From the NCBI RefSeq assembly GCF_035762065.1, contig NZ_DASTPW010000021.1:1-64000 (forward strand): 64,000 nucleotides of DNA, read 5' to 3'. The first letter of the stretch is position 1. Each line of letters opens with the position of its first letter. Made by a program: the position numbers and the translations under genes. The notes below the pieces were generated by a model. That model did not search any database, was not told the DNA's origin, and saw only the letters and a program-made list of their open reading frames with translations. Source of the stretch: Methylibium sp035762065 (GTDB lineage Bacteria; Pseudomonadota; Gammaproteobacteria; Burkholderiales; Burkholderiaceae_C). Below, piece after piece: positions 40,629-49,319 of this stretch.

Positions 40629-42503
40629 TCAGGACTCCCAGCGCGGCGTCGCGCGCAGCACCTCGTCCAGCGTGGTGAGTCCCTGCGCGACCTTCGCCGC
40701 GCCCGCCACGCGCAACGGCTGCAAGCCGAGCCGCGCGGCCTCGCGACGCAGGCCGGGCGCATCGAAGCGCGGATGGATCTGGCCCTGCAGCGCATCGCCG
40801 ACTTCCATCAGTTCATACAGCCCGGCGCGGCCGCGGTAGCCGGTGTGCCGGCATTCGAGGCAGCCGACCGGCTTGTACGGTCGGTACTCGCCCTTCAGCT
40901 GCCAGGGCTTGATCGCCTCGTCGAGCAAGGCGCGCTCGGCGGCGAGCTTGTCGGCGTCCTGCGGCTGCCGGCAGCTCGGGCACAGCGTGCGCACGAGGCG
41001 CTGCGCGAGCACGCCGATCACGGTCGCGCCGACGAGGTACGGCGGCACGCCAAGGTCGATCAGCCGCGTCATCGACGCGACCGCATCGTTGGTGTGCAGC
41101 GTGCTGAAGACGAGGTGGCCGGTCAGCGAGGCCTGGATCGCCATCTCGGCGGTCTCCAGGTCGCGGATCTCACCGACCATGATGATGTCCGGGTCCTGCC
41201 GCATCAGCGCGCGCAGGCCTTCGGCGAAGCCGAGGTCGATGCTGGCCTGCACCTGCGTCTGGTTGAAGGCCGGCTCGATCATCTCGATCGGGTCCTCGAC
41301 GGTGCAGACGTTGACCTCGTCGGTCGCCAGGCGCTTGAGCGTCGAGTACAGCGTCGTCGTCTTGCCCGAGCCGGTGGGGCCGGTGACCAGCACGATGCCG
41401 TGCGGCCGCGTCACCAGCTGCTCCCACATCTGCGCTTCGTGCGGCGCGAAGCCGAGCCCTGCGAGCGGCTTGACCGCGTTGTCGGGGTCGAAGATGCGCA
41501 TCACCATCTTCTCGCCGAAGGCGGTGGGCAGCGTCGAGAGGCGCATCTCGACGTCACGCGTGGCGCCCGGTGTTCCTCCTTCGGGCACAGGCCGGCGCGT
41601 CTTGATGCGGCCGTCGAGCGGCCGGCGCTTCTCGACCACGTCCATGCGGCCGAGCAGCTTGACGCGGCTCGTCATCGCGCCCATCACCTGCAGCGGCACC
41701 TGGTAGACGGTGTGAAGCACGCCGTCGATGCGGAAGCGGATCGCGCCCATCTCGCGGCGCGGCTCGAGGTGGATGTCGGAGGCGCGCTGGTCGAAGGCGT
41801 ATTGCCAGAGCCAGTCGACGATCTGCACCACGCCCTGGTCGTTGGCGTCGAGCTGCTTGCTCGACTTGCCCATCTCGACCAGCTGCTCGAAGCTGGCGGG
41901 CCCGGCGAGCTGGCCGTTCTTCTGCGCCGAGCGGACCGACTTCGCGAGCGAATAGAACTCGGTCGTGTAGCGCGCAAGCTCCGGCGGGCTGACCAGCGCG
42001 AGCTGCACGGTCTTCTTCGTGTGCGACTCGATCTCGGGCAGCCAGGCGGTGTCGAAGGGCTCGCAGGTCGCGATCACCACTTCGGTGAGGCCGACCTGCA
42101 CCGGCAGCGCGTGGCGGCGCTCGGCGTAGTTGACGCTCATCACGTCGGCCACGCGCGCCACGTCCACCTTCAGCGGATCGATGCGCAGATAGGGCAGCTT
42201 GCAATGCCGGGCCAGCCACTCGGTCAGCGTCTCGACGTCGAAGACCTCGCCGGTCTTCGCATGCACGAGGCCGGCGCCGCCCAGGCGCACCAGCGGGTGC
42301 TGCGCGCTGTCGCCGGCGCCGAAGCGCTGCGCGATGCGCTTGCCTTCGTCGAGCGAGATCACGCCGTCGGCGAGCAGCCAGGTGACGAGCTGGCGCCAGT
42401 GCAGCGCGCCGGTGGGCCGCTCGGCGAGCGCCGCGGCACGGGCGCTCCCGGCGGGAGGCGCGGTGCTGGCCGTGGCACGGTCGGTGGCGGCGCGGGCGTT
42501 CAT
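40629..42503 (-). CDS. GspE/PulE-type secretion or pilus ATPase
   Basis: 624 residues. After an Ala-rich, probably flexible N-terminus (about 1-40), an N1/MshEN-like domain occupies about 45-190 (WLLADGVISLDEGKRIAQRFG; LARHCKLPYLRIDPLKVDV), then the ATPase with Walker A GPTGSGKTTT, Asp box VEDPIEM, Walker B IIMVGEIRDLETAEMA, and His box GHLVFSTLHTNDA. Four Cys in CPSCRQP and CLECRHTG form the zinc site. It is a hexameric cytoplasmic motor for type II secretion or type IV pilus assembly. Other secretion or pilus genes are not adjacent; the upstream gene is a spermidine synthase-like gene overlapping by 4 bp (ATGA). The start at 42503 is set by that overlap. Confidence 0.93.
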   Translation of the reverse strand: MNARAATDRATASTAPPAGSARAAALAERPTGALHWRQLVTWLLADGVISLDEGKRIAQRFGAGDSAQHPLVRLGGAGLVHAKTGEVFDVETLTEWLARHCKLPYLRIDPLKVDVARVADVMSVNYAERRHALPVQVGLTEVVIATCEPFDTAWLPEIESHTKKTVQLALVSPPELARYTTEFYSLAKSVRSAQKNGQLAGPASFEQLVEMGKSSKQLDANDQGVVQIVDWLWQYAFDQRASDIHLEPRREMGAIRFRIDGVLHTVYQVPLQVMGAMTSRVKLLGRMDVVEKRRPLDGRIKTRRPVPEGGTPGATRDVEMRLSTLPTAFGEKMVMRIFDPDNAVKPLAGLGFAPHEAQMWEQLVTRPHGIVLVTGPTGSGKTTTLYSTLKRLATDEVNVCTVEDPIEMIEPAFNQTQVQASIDLGFAEGLRALMRQDPDIIMVGEIRDLETAEMAIQASLTGHLVFSTLHTNDAVASMTRLIDLGVPPYLVGATVIGVLAQRLVRTLCPSCRQPQDADKLAAERALLDEAIKPWQLKGEYRPYKPVGCLECRHTGYRGRAGLYELMEVGDALQGQIHPRFDAPGLRREAARLGLQPLRVAGAAKVAQGLTTLDEVLRATPRWES

Positions 42504-43282
42504 GCGGCAGTCGGCGTGGGCGTCGGGCGATTCTGCAAGAGCTTCAGCCACTTGCGCGCCGGCAGGCCGAGGCCGCGCTCGATGGCCTCGGCGCGGCGCG
42601 CGAGTTCGTCACGCGCGGGCAGCGCTTCGCCCTTCCACGCGAGCACGATGGTGTTGCCCTCGCGCGTCGGCCGCAGCATCGCGACGCGCTGCGGCCCGAA
42701 GACCCGCGCGATGCGCTCGGCGCTGCGGCCGAAGCTCACGTCGCGGCCGAACAGGTTGACGCTCATCGCGCCGCCGTCGGCGAGCACCGCGTGGCAGCCG
42801 GCGTAGAAGCTTTCGTCGTCGAGCACCGGCGCGGCGGCGTGGTGATCGTAGAGATCGACGCACAGCGCATCGGCGCTCCGCGCGTGCCGCGGATCGGCGA
42901 CCCAGGCGCCCGCGTCGGCCTCGACGACCGCGAGCCGCGCATCGTCCGGCGGCAGCTTGAACCACAGCCGGCAGGCGCCGATGACCGTCGGGTTCAGCTC
43001 GACCGCGGTGCAGCGCCAGCGTAGCTGCCGATGGCAGAACTTGGTGATCGCGCCGGCGCCAAGCCCCAGCTGCACCGCGTGCGGCGCGAGGCGCTTCGGC
43101 TCCAGCGGCACGAGCAGCAGCCAGGCCATCATCCGCTGCACGTATTCGAGCTCGATCGCCTGCGGCTTGCCGATGCGCATCGCGCCCTGCACCCACGGCG
43201 TGCCGAGATGCAGCGTGCGCACGCCGTCGCTTTCGGCGACGGTCGCCGCGGCCAGCGTCTGCCTGCGCGGCTTCGCGCTCAT
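42500..43282 (-). CDS. Spermidine synthase-like methyltransferase-fold protein
   Basis: 260 residues. The Rossmann-like core is visible: AVQLGLGAGAITKFCHRQLRWRCTAVELNPTVIGACR (SAM/dcSAM-binding strand, Gly-rich loop, and acidic residue), then ALCVDLYDHHAAAP. The protein resembles spermidine/spermine synthases but lacks an obvious polyamine-binding Asp pair, so it may be a methyltransferase or a diverged aminopropyltransferase. It overlaps the downstream GspE-type gene and the upstream DNA glycosylase gene by 4 bp each (ATGA). The ATG at 43282 (MSAKPRRQTLAA) is set by that overlap. Spermidine synthase-like genes beside a GspE gene are often seen in betaproteobacteria. Confidence 0.8.
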   Translation of the reverse strand: MSAKPRRQTLAAATVAESDGVRTLHLGTPWVQGAMRIGKPQAIELEYVQRMMAWLLLVPLEPKRLAPHAVQLGLGAGAITKFCHRQLRWRCTAVELNPTVIGACRLWFKLPPDDARLAVVEADAGAWVADPRHARSADALCVDLYDHHAAAPVLDDESFYAGCHAVLADGGAMSVNLFGRDVSFGRSAERIARVFGPQRVAMLRPTREGNTIVLAWKGEALPARDELARRAEAIERGLGLPARKWLKLLQNRPTPTPTAA

Positions 43283-43785
43283 CGCGCGAGCCCGTGCTGC
43301 GCGAACACCGCGTGCCAGGCCTCGAGCTTGCGCTCGAAGGACCAGCTGGCGTTGGCCGGGCTCGTCGACGGCAGCCGGTGCACGACGAGCCCGAGCGCCG
43401 CGGTGTGGCGCGCATGCCGTGCCGATTCGCCGCCGTTGTGCGCCACCGCCTCGAGCGCCGGTGCCTGCCGCTTCAGCGCCGCCAGGTCGTTGAGGCGCGC
43501 TTCGCGGATCGACGCGTCGAGGCTGCCCTCGCGCTCGCAGCTCGCGTAGACGTCCCACAGTCCGAGCCCGCGCGCGCGCAGTTCGTCGAGCCGCCGCGGG
43601 TAGTCGAGCGCGACGAGGTCGATGCCCCACAGCGCCCCGAGCAGCGGCCAGAAGTGGTTGCGTGGATGGCCGTAGTAGCGCTGCTGCGCGAGCGAGGCGG
43701 CACCGGGGAAGCTGCCCAGCACGACGAGCCGCGTGCCCTCGGCGAGCACCGGCGGCAGGCCGGCATGGCGCGGCGCAGCGCTCAC
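43279..43785 (-). CDS. Hypoxanthine/uracil-DNA glycosylase family protein
   Basis: 168 residues of the uracil-DNA glycosylase superfamily, closest to the bacterial DNA-deoxyinosine (hypoxanthine) glycosylase group. The catalytic region LVVLGSFPGAASLAQQRYYGHPRNHFW (about 20-46) is the family signature, with the GSFPG loop and HPRNxFW. The C-terminal VVHRLPSTSPANASW matches the Leu-loop region with SPAN. It removes deaminated bases in DNA repair. Gene overlaps: 4 bp with tatD upstream and 4 bp with the spermidine synthase-like gene downstream. Confidence 0.85.
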   Translation of the reverse strand: MSAAPRHAGLPPVLAEGTRLVVLGSFPGAASLAQQRYYGHPRNHFWPLLGALWGIDLVALDYPRRLDELRARGLGLWDVYASCEREGSLDASIREARLNDLAALKRQAPALEAVAHNGGESARHARHTAALGLVVHRLPSTSPANASWSFERKLEAWHAVFAQHGLAR

Positions 43786-44600
43786 GCCGCGAGCGCCTGC
43801 AGCCGCGGCAGCACCGCGTGGGCATTCGCGCAGCTCGCTTCGGCGAGCGCCTGCGGCGCGATGCCGCGCAACGCCGCCAGCTCGCCCGCGATGCGTGCCA
43901 GCTCGGCCGGCTCGTTGCGCCCTTGCGGCGCGCCGGCCGCGCGCTCGGCCGCGGTCTTGTAGATCCAGGCCGGCGGGATGTCGGGCGCGTCGGTCTCGAG
44001 CACGATCGCCTCGAGCGGCAGTTCAGCCGCGAGCCGGCGCAGGTTCAGCGCGCGCTCGTGCGTCATCGCGCCGCCGAAGCCGAGCTTGAAGCCGAGCGCG
44101 ACGAAGGCCTCCGCCTGCTGCCGGCTGCCGTTGAAGGCGTGCGCGATGCCGGTGATGCCGCCGACGCGACGCAGGCCCGCGAGCAGCGGGTCCGCCGAAC
44201 GCCGCACGTGCAGCAGCACCGGCAGGCCGGCGTCGCGCGCGAGCTTCAGCTGCGCGAGGTAGATGCGCTGCTGCTTGTCGCGGTCGAGCCCCGGCACGAA
44301 GTGATCGAGGCCGATCTCGCCGACGGCGACCAGCCGCGGGTCGTCGCGATGGCGTTCGAGCGCCGCGCGCAAGGCCTCGAGCGCGTCGTCGCCGATCGAG
44401 CCGACGCACAGCGGGTGGATGCCGAGCGCATAGGCGAGGCCATGGCGATGCGCCAGCTCGCGCACCGCGTCGAAGTTCGACGGGTCGACCGCCGGCAGCA
44501 GCACCTGCTGCACGAGCGCCGCCCGCGCGCGCTCGACCACCGCGTCGCGGTCCTCCGCGAACTCGCGCGCGTCGAGATGGCAATGGGTGTCGATCCACAT
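43782..44600 (-). CDS. tatD: TatD-family metal-dependent DNase/hydrolase
   Basis: 272 residues. The TIM-barrel metal-binding motif IDTHCHLDAREF is at the N-terminus, EIGLDH (about 97-102) supplies the metal-bridging Glu, and VLLHVRRS and IAHAFNGS give further His ligands; LETDAPDIPP carries the catalytic Asp. TatD-type enzymes are 3'-5' DNases and D-aminoacyl-tRNA-related hydrolases. Family members are several per genome, so the exact orthology (TatD, YcfH, YjjV) is uncertain. First gene of an overlapping four-gene run (tatD, glycosylase, spermidine synthase-like, gspE-like), divergent from the P460-like gene. Confidence 0.88.
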   Translation of the reverse strand: MWIDTHCHLDAREFAEDRDAVVERARAALVQQVLLPAVDPSNFDAVRELAHRHGLAYALGIHPLCVGSIGDDALEALRAALERHRDDPRLVAVGEIGLDHFVPGLDRDKQQRIYLAQLKLARDAGLPVLLHVRRSADPLLAGLRRVGGITGIAHAFNGSRQQAEAFVALGFKLGFGGAMTHERALNLRRLAAELPLEAIVLETDAPDIPPAWIYKTAAERAAGAPQGRNEPAELARIAGELAALRGIAPQALAEASCANAHAVLPRLQALAA

Positions 44601-44764
44601 CGATCAAGGCTTTCGACAAGCGCTGGGCAAGCGGCGCACGCACCCCGGCATCGGCTGGATGCACCACGCAAACCCTGAGCGCCGTGCCTGCAAAAGCGCT
44701 AGGTCGGCGCGCAGCTGCAGCTCTAGCATCGTGCGTCGTTCGAACACCTCGAGGAGGATGCCAG

Positions 44765-45352
44765 ATGGAGATCCCCGTCAAGCCTCGCCGACGCCCGACC
44801 ATCTTCGCGGCCGGACTCGCGGCCGCGTTGCTCGCGGCAGGCTGCGCCTCGACCCGCGAAGCGCCGCCGCCGCTGCTGAAGGACGGCGAGCTCGGCGTGC
44901 CGGTGGGCTACAAGACCTGGCCGAAGTTCCTCAGCGCGGTGCAGCGCCCCGATGCGAAGCAGGTGCGCGAGATCTACATGAACCCGGCCGCCGAGAAGGG
45001 CAGCGCCGCGGCGGGCTTCCCGAACGGCACGCTGTTCGTGATGGAGAACTACGCAGCCAAGGCCAACACCGACGGCACGCTCGCGACCGGCGCCGACGGC
45101 AAGCTCGTCAAGGGCGATCTGCTGCGCGTCTTCGTGATGGGCAAGAACCCCGGTTGGGGCCAGGACGTGCCGGACGGGCTCAAGAACGGCAACTGGATCT
45201 ACTCGGCCTTCCTCGCCAACGGCGACCGGGCGCCCGACCCGGCGGCCGGCTGCCGGGCCTGTCACGCGCCGCTGGGCCAGGCGAAGGACTTCGTGCACCG
45301 CTACGACGAGCACTTCGCAAGCGTGAAGCCGAAGAGCAGCAGCGGCTACTGA
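44765..45352 (+). CDS. Cytochrome P460-like haem c lipoprotein
   Basis: 195 residues. A lipoprotein signal peptide (FAAGLAAALLAAGCAS) ends in a Cys at the lipobox. The mature domain is a P460-type beta-sandwich: VGYKTWPKFLSAV, VREIYMNPAAEKGSAAAGFPNGT, and LRVFVMGKNPGWGQDVPDGLKNGNWIYSAFLANG, with the haem c site GCRACHAPLG near the C-terminus. P460 cytochromes oxidise hydroxylamine or nitric oxide, using a haem-Lys cross-link in some; a role in nitrosative stress defence is plausible but not proved. The ATG at 44765 has GGAGGATG about 8 nt upstream. It is divergent from tatD (164 bp gap). Confidence 0.85.
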   Translation: MEIPVKPRRRPTIFAAGLAAALLAAGCASTREAPPPLLKDGELGVPVGYKTWPKFLSAVQRPDAKQVREIYMNPAAEKGSAAAGFPNGTLFVMENYAAKANTDGTLATGADGKLVKGDLLRVFVMGKNPGWGQDVPDGLKNGNWIYSAFLANGDRAPDPAAGCRACHAPLGQAKDFVHRYDEHFASVKPKSSSGY

Positions 45353-45601
45353 AATGCTGCCGGTCACGCCCCGGGGGCCGACGCCCAGGGGGCCATGGCG
45401 TCGTCGCTCGGCGGCTTGGCGATCACGCCCGTCACCGGATGCCGCCGTTCGCCGCTGAGGCAGCACGCGACTGGCGGCAGCGAACGGATGCGCGTGGCCC
45501 CGGGCCATGGCCCGCGCGGATGCGGCTTCGTCCGACAGCGCGCTTCGGCGCCGGCCGATGCCGTCGCACGCGGCGCCTGCGGACCATCGCGTCGCGATGC
45601 G

Positions 45602-46276
45602 GTGACTCGCATCGACGACTGCCACGCCTCATACCTGCCACGCCGCTTCGCTGCCATGGTCGCCGGACTCGTCGCACTCGCTGCCGTCCTCGCTTGCGGC
45701 GTTGCCGCGACAGCGGCTCGCGCCGCCGACACGACCGAAGGCGAGGCGAGCGAAGCCGGCGCGGCCGTGAACCTCGCCGAGCTGCGCCTCCTCGACCCCG
45801 GCGCGCTTCGTCTCTCGCTCGAAGGGCGCTCGGGCACGGTGAACGGGCTGCGCCCGCGGCCGGTGCAGGGTGGCCTTTCCACCTCGCTCGTCGACGTGTC
45901 GAACCGCGTCTGGCTGGGCTGGGGGCGCGCCGCGTTCGGCGTCGGCTTCGGCGTGCAGGCGCTGCAGGTCGAACCGGTGTCGCGGCTGTCGGACGCTGCG
46001 GCCTGGCAGCCGAGCCGACCCAGCGTTTCGGTCGGATGGCGCTACCGCGTCACGGGCAGTTCGCAGCTCTATGCCGCCGCGACGGCCGCGCGCCCGTGGG
46101 GCAGCGACGACGAGCTGCCGCGCTACAACGCCAAGGCCGGCGTCGAGTGGAAGGTCGCGAAGTCGCGCTTCGGCTTCGACGGCGGGCGGCTGGGCGTGCA
46201 GCTCGACTCGGGCTACCGGATGTCGATCCGGACCCGCAGCGGCGGCGTGCAGCTGGCGCTGCGGCGCACGTTCTGA
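45602..46276 (+). CDS. Exported protein of unknown family, possible small beta-barrel
   Basis: 224 residues from a GTG at 45602, or 206 from the ATG at 45656. A signal peptide (RRFAAMVAGLVALAAVLACGVAATAARA) precedes an acidic linker and a domain of alternating polar and hydrophobic residues (LGWGRAAFGVGFGVQALQV; SVSVGWRYRVTGSSQLYAAATAA; LDSGYRMSIRTRSGGVQLALRRTF). The C-terminus ends in Phe after alternating residues, as in outer-membrane barrels. I do not recognise the family. The 249 bp before it hold nothing identifiable, and 98 bp separate it from convergent lolD. Confidence 0.6.
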   Translation: MTRIDDCHASYLPRRFAAMVAGLVALAAVLACGVAATAARAADTTEGEASEAGAAVNLAELRLLDPGALRLSLEGRSGTVNGLRPRPVQGGLSTSLVDVSNRVWLGWGRAAFGVGFGVQALQVEPVSRLSDAAAWQPSRPSVSVGWRYRVTGSSQLYAAATAARPWGSDDELPRYNAKAGVEWKVAKSRFGFDGGRLGVQLDSGYRMSIRTRSGGVQLALRRTF

Positions 46277-46374
46277 GCGCTCGGCGCGATCGCGCCGGAC
46301 GACGCAGCCGCCCACCGGCCTCGCCGCGCAGCGGCGCCGGCCGCTGCCTGCGCGCGCGACAAACGGCGCACGCC

Positions 46375-47055
46375 TCAGCCGTCGAGCCGCCCGCGGTCGA
46401 GCCGCAGCGCGCGGTCGCAGCGCGCCGCGAGCGATTCATCGTGCGTGACGATCACCGCCGAGCTGCCGTGCGAGCGCGCCAGTTCCAGCAGCAGCGCGAA
46501 CACCGCGTCGGCGGTGCCGCGATCGAGGTTGCCGGTGGGCTCGTCGGCCAGCACGCAGGCCGGCCGCGTGACGAGCGCCCGCGCGACCGCGACACGCTGG
46601 CGCTCGCCGCCCGACAGCTCCGCCGGCCGGTGCGCGAGCCGCTCGCGCAGCCCCACCGCCGCGAGCGTTTGCATCGCCTGCTCGCGCGCCGCCGCGCGCT
46701 CGACGCGGCGGATCACCAGCGGCATCGCGACGTTGTCGAGCGCGCTGAACTCGGGCAGCAGGTGGTGGAACTGGTAGATGAAGCCGAGGTGCCGGTTGCG
46801 CCAGACGCCCTGCTCGGCCGCGCCGAGCGTCGCGAAATCGCGCTGCATCAGCATCACGCGGCCGGTGCTGGGCGCCTCGAGCCCGCCGAGCAGGTGCAGC
46901 AGCGTGCTCTTGCCCGAACCCGAGGCGCCGACGATCGCCGCGACCTCGCCGCGCGCGATGCGCAGGTTCACGCCCTGCAGCACCGCGACGTCGAGGCCGC
47001 CTTCGGTGTAGCGCTTGTGGAGATCGCTGGCGTGCAGCACCAGCGCATCACTCAT
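46375..47055 (-). CDS. lolD: Lipoprotein-releasing ABC transporter ATP-binding protein
   Basis: 226 residues, the typical LolD size. Walker A GASGSGKST, Q-loop FIYQFHHLLPEFSALDNVAMPL, signature LSGGERQR, Walker B VLADEPTGNLD and H-loop VTHDES are all intact. LolD powers the extraction of outer-membrane lipoproteins from the inner membrane and hands them to LolA. It overlaps the stop of the upstream LolC/E gene by 8 bp, a typical operon arrangement. The start at 47055 (MSDALVLHASDL) is natural. It is convergent with the unknown exported protein gene. Confidence 0.95.
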   Translation of the reverse strand: MSDALVLHASDLHKRYTEGGLDVAVLQGVNLRIARGEVAAIVGASGSGKSTLLHLLGGLEAPSTGRVMLMQRDFATLGAAEQGVWRNRHLGFIYQFHHLLPEFSALDNVAMPLVIRRVERAAAREQAMQTLAAVGLRERLAHRPAELSGGERQRVAVARALVTRPACVLADEPTGNLDRGTADAVFALLLELARSHGSSAVIVTHDESLAARCDRALRLDRGRLDG

Positions 47056-48325
47056 AGCGCAGCGCTTGCGCCGGTTGCACGCGGCTCGCGCGCCAGCTCG
47101 GGTAGAGCGTCGCGACGAAGGCCAGCACCAGCGAGATCACCGCGATCGGGACGATGTCGCTCGATTGCGGCTCGCTTGGCATGCGGCTGATCAGGTAGAT
47201 GCTGCCCGGCAGGAAGCTCGCGTTGAACAGCCGCTCGAGCGCCGGCACGATCACGTCGATGTTGAAGGCGATCAGGAGGCCGAGCCCCAGGCCGCCGAGC
47301 GTGCCGATCACGCCGGCCATCGCGCCTTGCACGATGAAGATGCCCATCACCGAGCGCGGGCTCGCGCCGAGCGTGCGCAGGATGGCGATGTCGGCCTGCT
47401 TGTCGGTCACCGTCATCACCAGCGTGCTCACCAGGTTGAAGGCCGCCACCGCGACGATCAGCGTGAGGATGATGAACATCATCCGCTTCTCGATCTGCAC
47501 CGCGTCGAACCAGTTGCGGTTGGTGCGGGTCCAGTCGCGCACGTCGACCGGCTCGCTCGCCGCGGTCGGGAGGTTCGCGAACCGCGCGGCGAGTTCGTCG
47601 CCGACCTGGCGCGCGTCCTGCGGATCGGCGAGCCGCAGCTGCACGCCGGCCGGGCCTTCGAGGCGGAACAGCTTCTCGGCATCCTGCAGATGGATCAGCG
47701 CGAGGCCGCTGTCGTACTCGTAGTGGCCGGCGCTGAAGGTGCCGAGCACCGTCATCTGCTTCATGCGCGGCACCACGCCGGTGGGCGTGACCTGGCCGTT
47801 CGGCGCGATCAGCGTGATCGCATCGCCGCTGCGCACGCCGAGCGAGCGCGCGAGTTCGCTGCCGAGCACGATGCCCCAGGCGCCGGGCCGGAGCTGGGTG
47901 AACACGCCGTCCTTCAGCTCGGCCGCGAGCGGCGTGACCTTCGGCTCCTCGGCCGGATCGATGCCGCGCACGATCGCGCCGCGCATCGCGTCGCCGCGGG
48001 CGACCAGCACCTGCGTCGCGATGAAGGGCGCGGCGCCGCGCACCTGCGGATGCTGCGCGGCCTCGGCCGCGACCGCGCGCCAGTCGCCCAGCGCCTCGCC
48101 GCGGCCCTGCACCAGCTCGACGTGCGCGACCACGCTCAGCATCCGGTCGCGCACCTCCTTCTGGAAGCCGTTCATCACGCTCAGCACGATGATCAGCGCG
48201 GCCACGCCCAGCGCGATGCCGAGCATCGACACGCCCGAGATGAACGAGATGAACGCGTTGCGCCGGCCGCCGCGGCCGGCGCGGGTGTAGCGCCAGCCGA
48301 CCTGGAGTTCGTAGGGGAGCGACAT
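47048..48325 (-). CDS. Lipoprotein-releasing system permease (LolC/LolE-type)
   Basis: 425 residues with four predicted membrane segments and a large periplasmic domain between TM1 and TM2, as in LolC/E/F. The N-terminal YELQVGWRYTRAGRGGRRNAFISFISGVSMLGIALGVAALI is the first segment plus its cytoplasmic coupling region, and the C-terminal WRASRVQPAQALRYE is diagnostic. Only one permease gene accompanies lolD, so it could be a homodimeric LolF-type. The start at 48325 (MSLPYELQ) has a natural N-terminus; the gene is divergent from rpfE with a 41-bp gap, so promoters overlap. Confidence 0.92.
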   Translation of the reverse strand: MSLPYELQVGWRYTRAGRGGRRNAFISFISGVSMLGIALGVAALIIVLSVMNGFQKEVRDRMLSVVAHVELVQGRGEALGDWRAVAAEAAQHPQVRGAAPFIATQVLVARGDAMRGAIVRGIDPAEEPKVTPLAAELKDGVFTQLRPGAWGIVLGSELARSLGVRSGDAITLIAPNGQVTPTGVVPRMKQMTVLGTFSAGHYEYDSGLALIHLQDAEKLFRLEGPAGVQLRLADPQDARQVGDELAARFANLPTAASEPVDVRDWTRTNRNWFDAVQIEKRMMFIILTLIVAVAAFNLVSTLVMTVTDKQADIAILRTLGASPRSVMGIFIVQGAMAGVIGTLGGLGLGLLIAFNIDVIVPALERLFNASFLPGSIYLISRMPSEPQSSDIVPIAVISLVLAFVATLYPSWRASRVQPAQALRYE

Positions 48326-48366
48326 GGGCCGCGATGATGCCAGCGGGCTTCCGATAATCGCGGCCC

Positions 48367-49314
48367 ATGCACTTGCTGATCCCGCACGCCGCCTCGCTTT
48401 CCGAGGCCGGCCAGGCCGCCTGGGCCGAGCTCGCGCTGCCTCACCTCGAAGCCTTGCTGCGCCGCCTGGAGACCGCATCGCGCTGGGAAGGCGACGAGTA
48501 CCGGCTGTCGATGCCGCACGAGCGGGTGCTCGGCCTCGCGCTCGGCTGGGTCGGCGAGGACGGCACGCTGCCCTGGGCCGCGCGCTCGGCGGCGATGGAC
48601 GGCGTCAACGTCGATCGCAGCCGAAAGGCCTGGGGGCTGATCAGCCCGGTGCACTGGCAGGTGGGCCGGGAGCACCTGACGATGGGCGACCCGGACGACC
48701 TCGAGCTCGATCCCGACGAGTCGCGCGCCTTCTTCGAGGCGGTGCAGCACCTGTTTCGCGAACAAGGCTGGGTCTTCGTGTGGCGCGCGCCGACGCGCTG
48801 GTACGTGCAGCATGAATCGCTCGCCGGCGTGCCGACCGCCTCGCTCGACCGCGTGATCGGCCGCAACCCCGATCTGTGGATGCCCGACCACCCGGCCGCA
48901 CGCGCGGTGAAGCGGCTGCAGAGCGAGGTGCAGATGCTGCTGCACACGCATCCGCGGAACGCGGCGCGCGAGGCGGCCGGCAAGCTCGCGCTGAACAGCT
49001 TCTGGCTCAGCGGCTGCGGCCTGCCGCAGCTCGACCGCGGCGATCCGCCGCGGCTGCTGGAGGCGCTGCGCGCACCCGCGCTGCGCGGCGACTGGCTCGC
49101 GTGGCGCGAGGCCTGGCGCGAGCTCGACGCCGGCCCGCTGCGCGAGGCGCTCGCGGCCGACAAGCGCGGCGAGCCGGTCAAGCTGACCTTGTGCGGCGAA
49201 CGCCACGCGCTCGGGCTGCGCAGCCGCGCGCCGGGCTTCGGCGCGCGGCTCGCGTCGATGACGCAGCGCTGGCGCGACGACCGCAGCGTCGCCGCCGCGC
49301 TCGCGACGCTGTGA
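48367..49314 (+). CDS. RpfE-type conserved protein
   Basis: 315 residues. Soluble, with no signal peptide. N-terminal LLIPHAASLSEAGQAAW, MPHERVLGLALGW and HLTMGDPDDLELDPDESRAFFEAVQ are recognisable from the betaproteobacterial gene that sits immediately upstream of recJ and is annotated as RpfE-type regulatory protein (named after the Xanthomonas rpf cluster gene also next to recJ). A remote relation to phosphoglycerate-mutase-like (alkaline phosphatase superfamily) proteins has been suggested, but no metal site is obvious here. Molecular function is unknown. The stop is 5 bp before the recJ ATG. Confidence 0.75.
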   Translation: MHLLIPHAASLSEAGQAAWAELALPHLEALLRRLETASRWEGDEYRLSMPHERVLGLALGWVGEDGTLPWAARSAAMDGVNVDRSRKAWGLISPVHWQVGREHLTMGDPDDLELDPDESRAFFEAVQHLFREQGWVFVWRAPTRWYVQHESLAGVPTASLDRVIGRNPDLWMPDHPAARAVKRLQSEVQMLLHTHPRNAAREAAGKLALNSFWLSGCGLPQLDRGDPPRLLEALRAPALRGDWLAWREAWRELDAGPLREALAADKRGEPVKLTLCGERHALGLRSRAPGFGARLASMTQRWRDDRSVAAALATL

Positions 49315-49319
49315 GCGCG

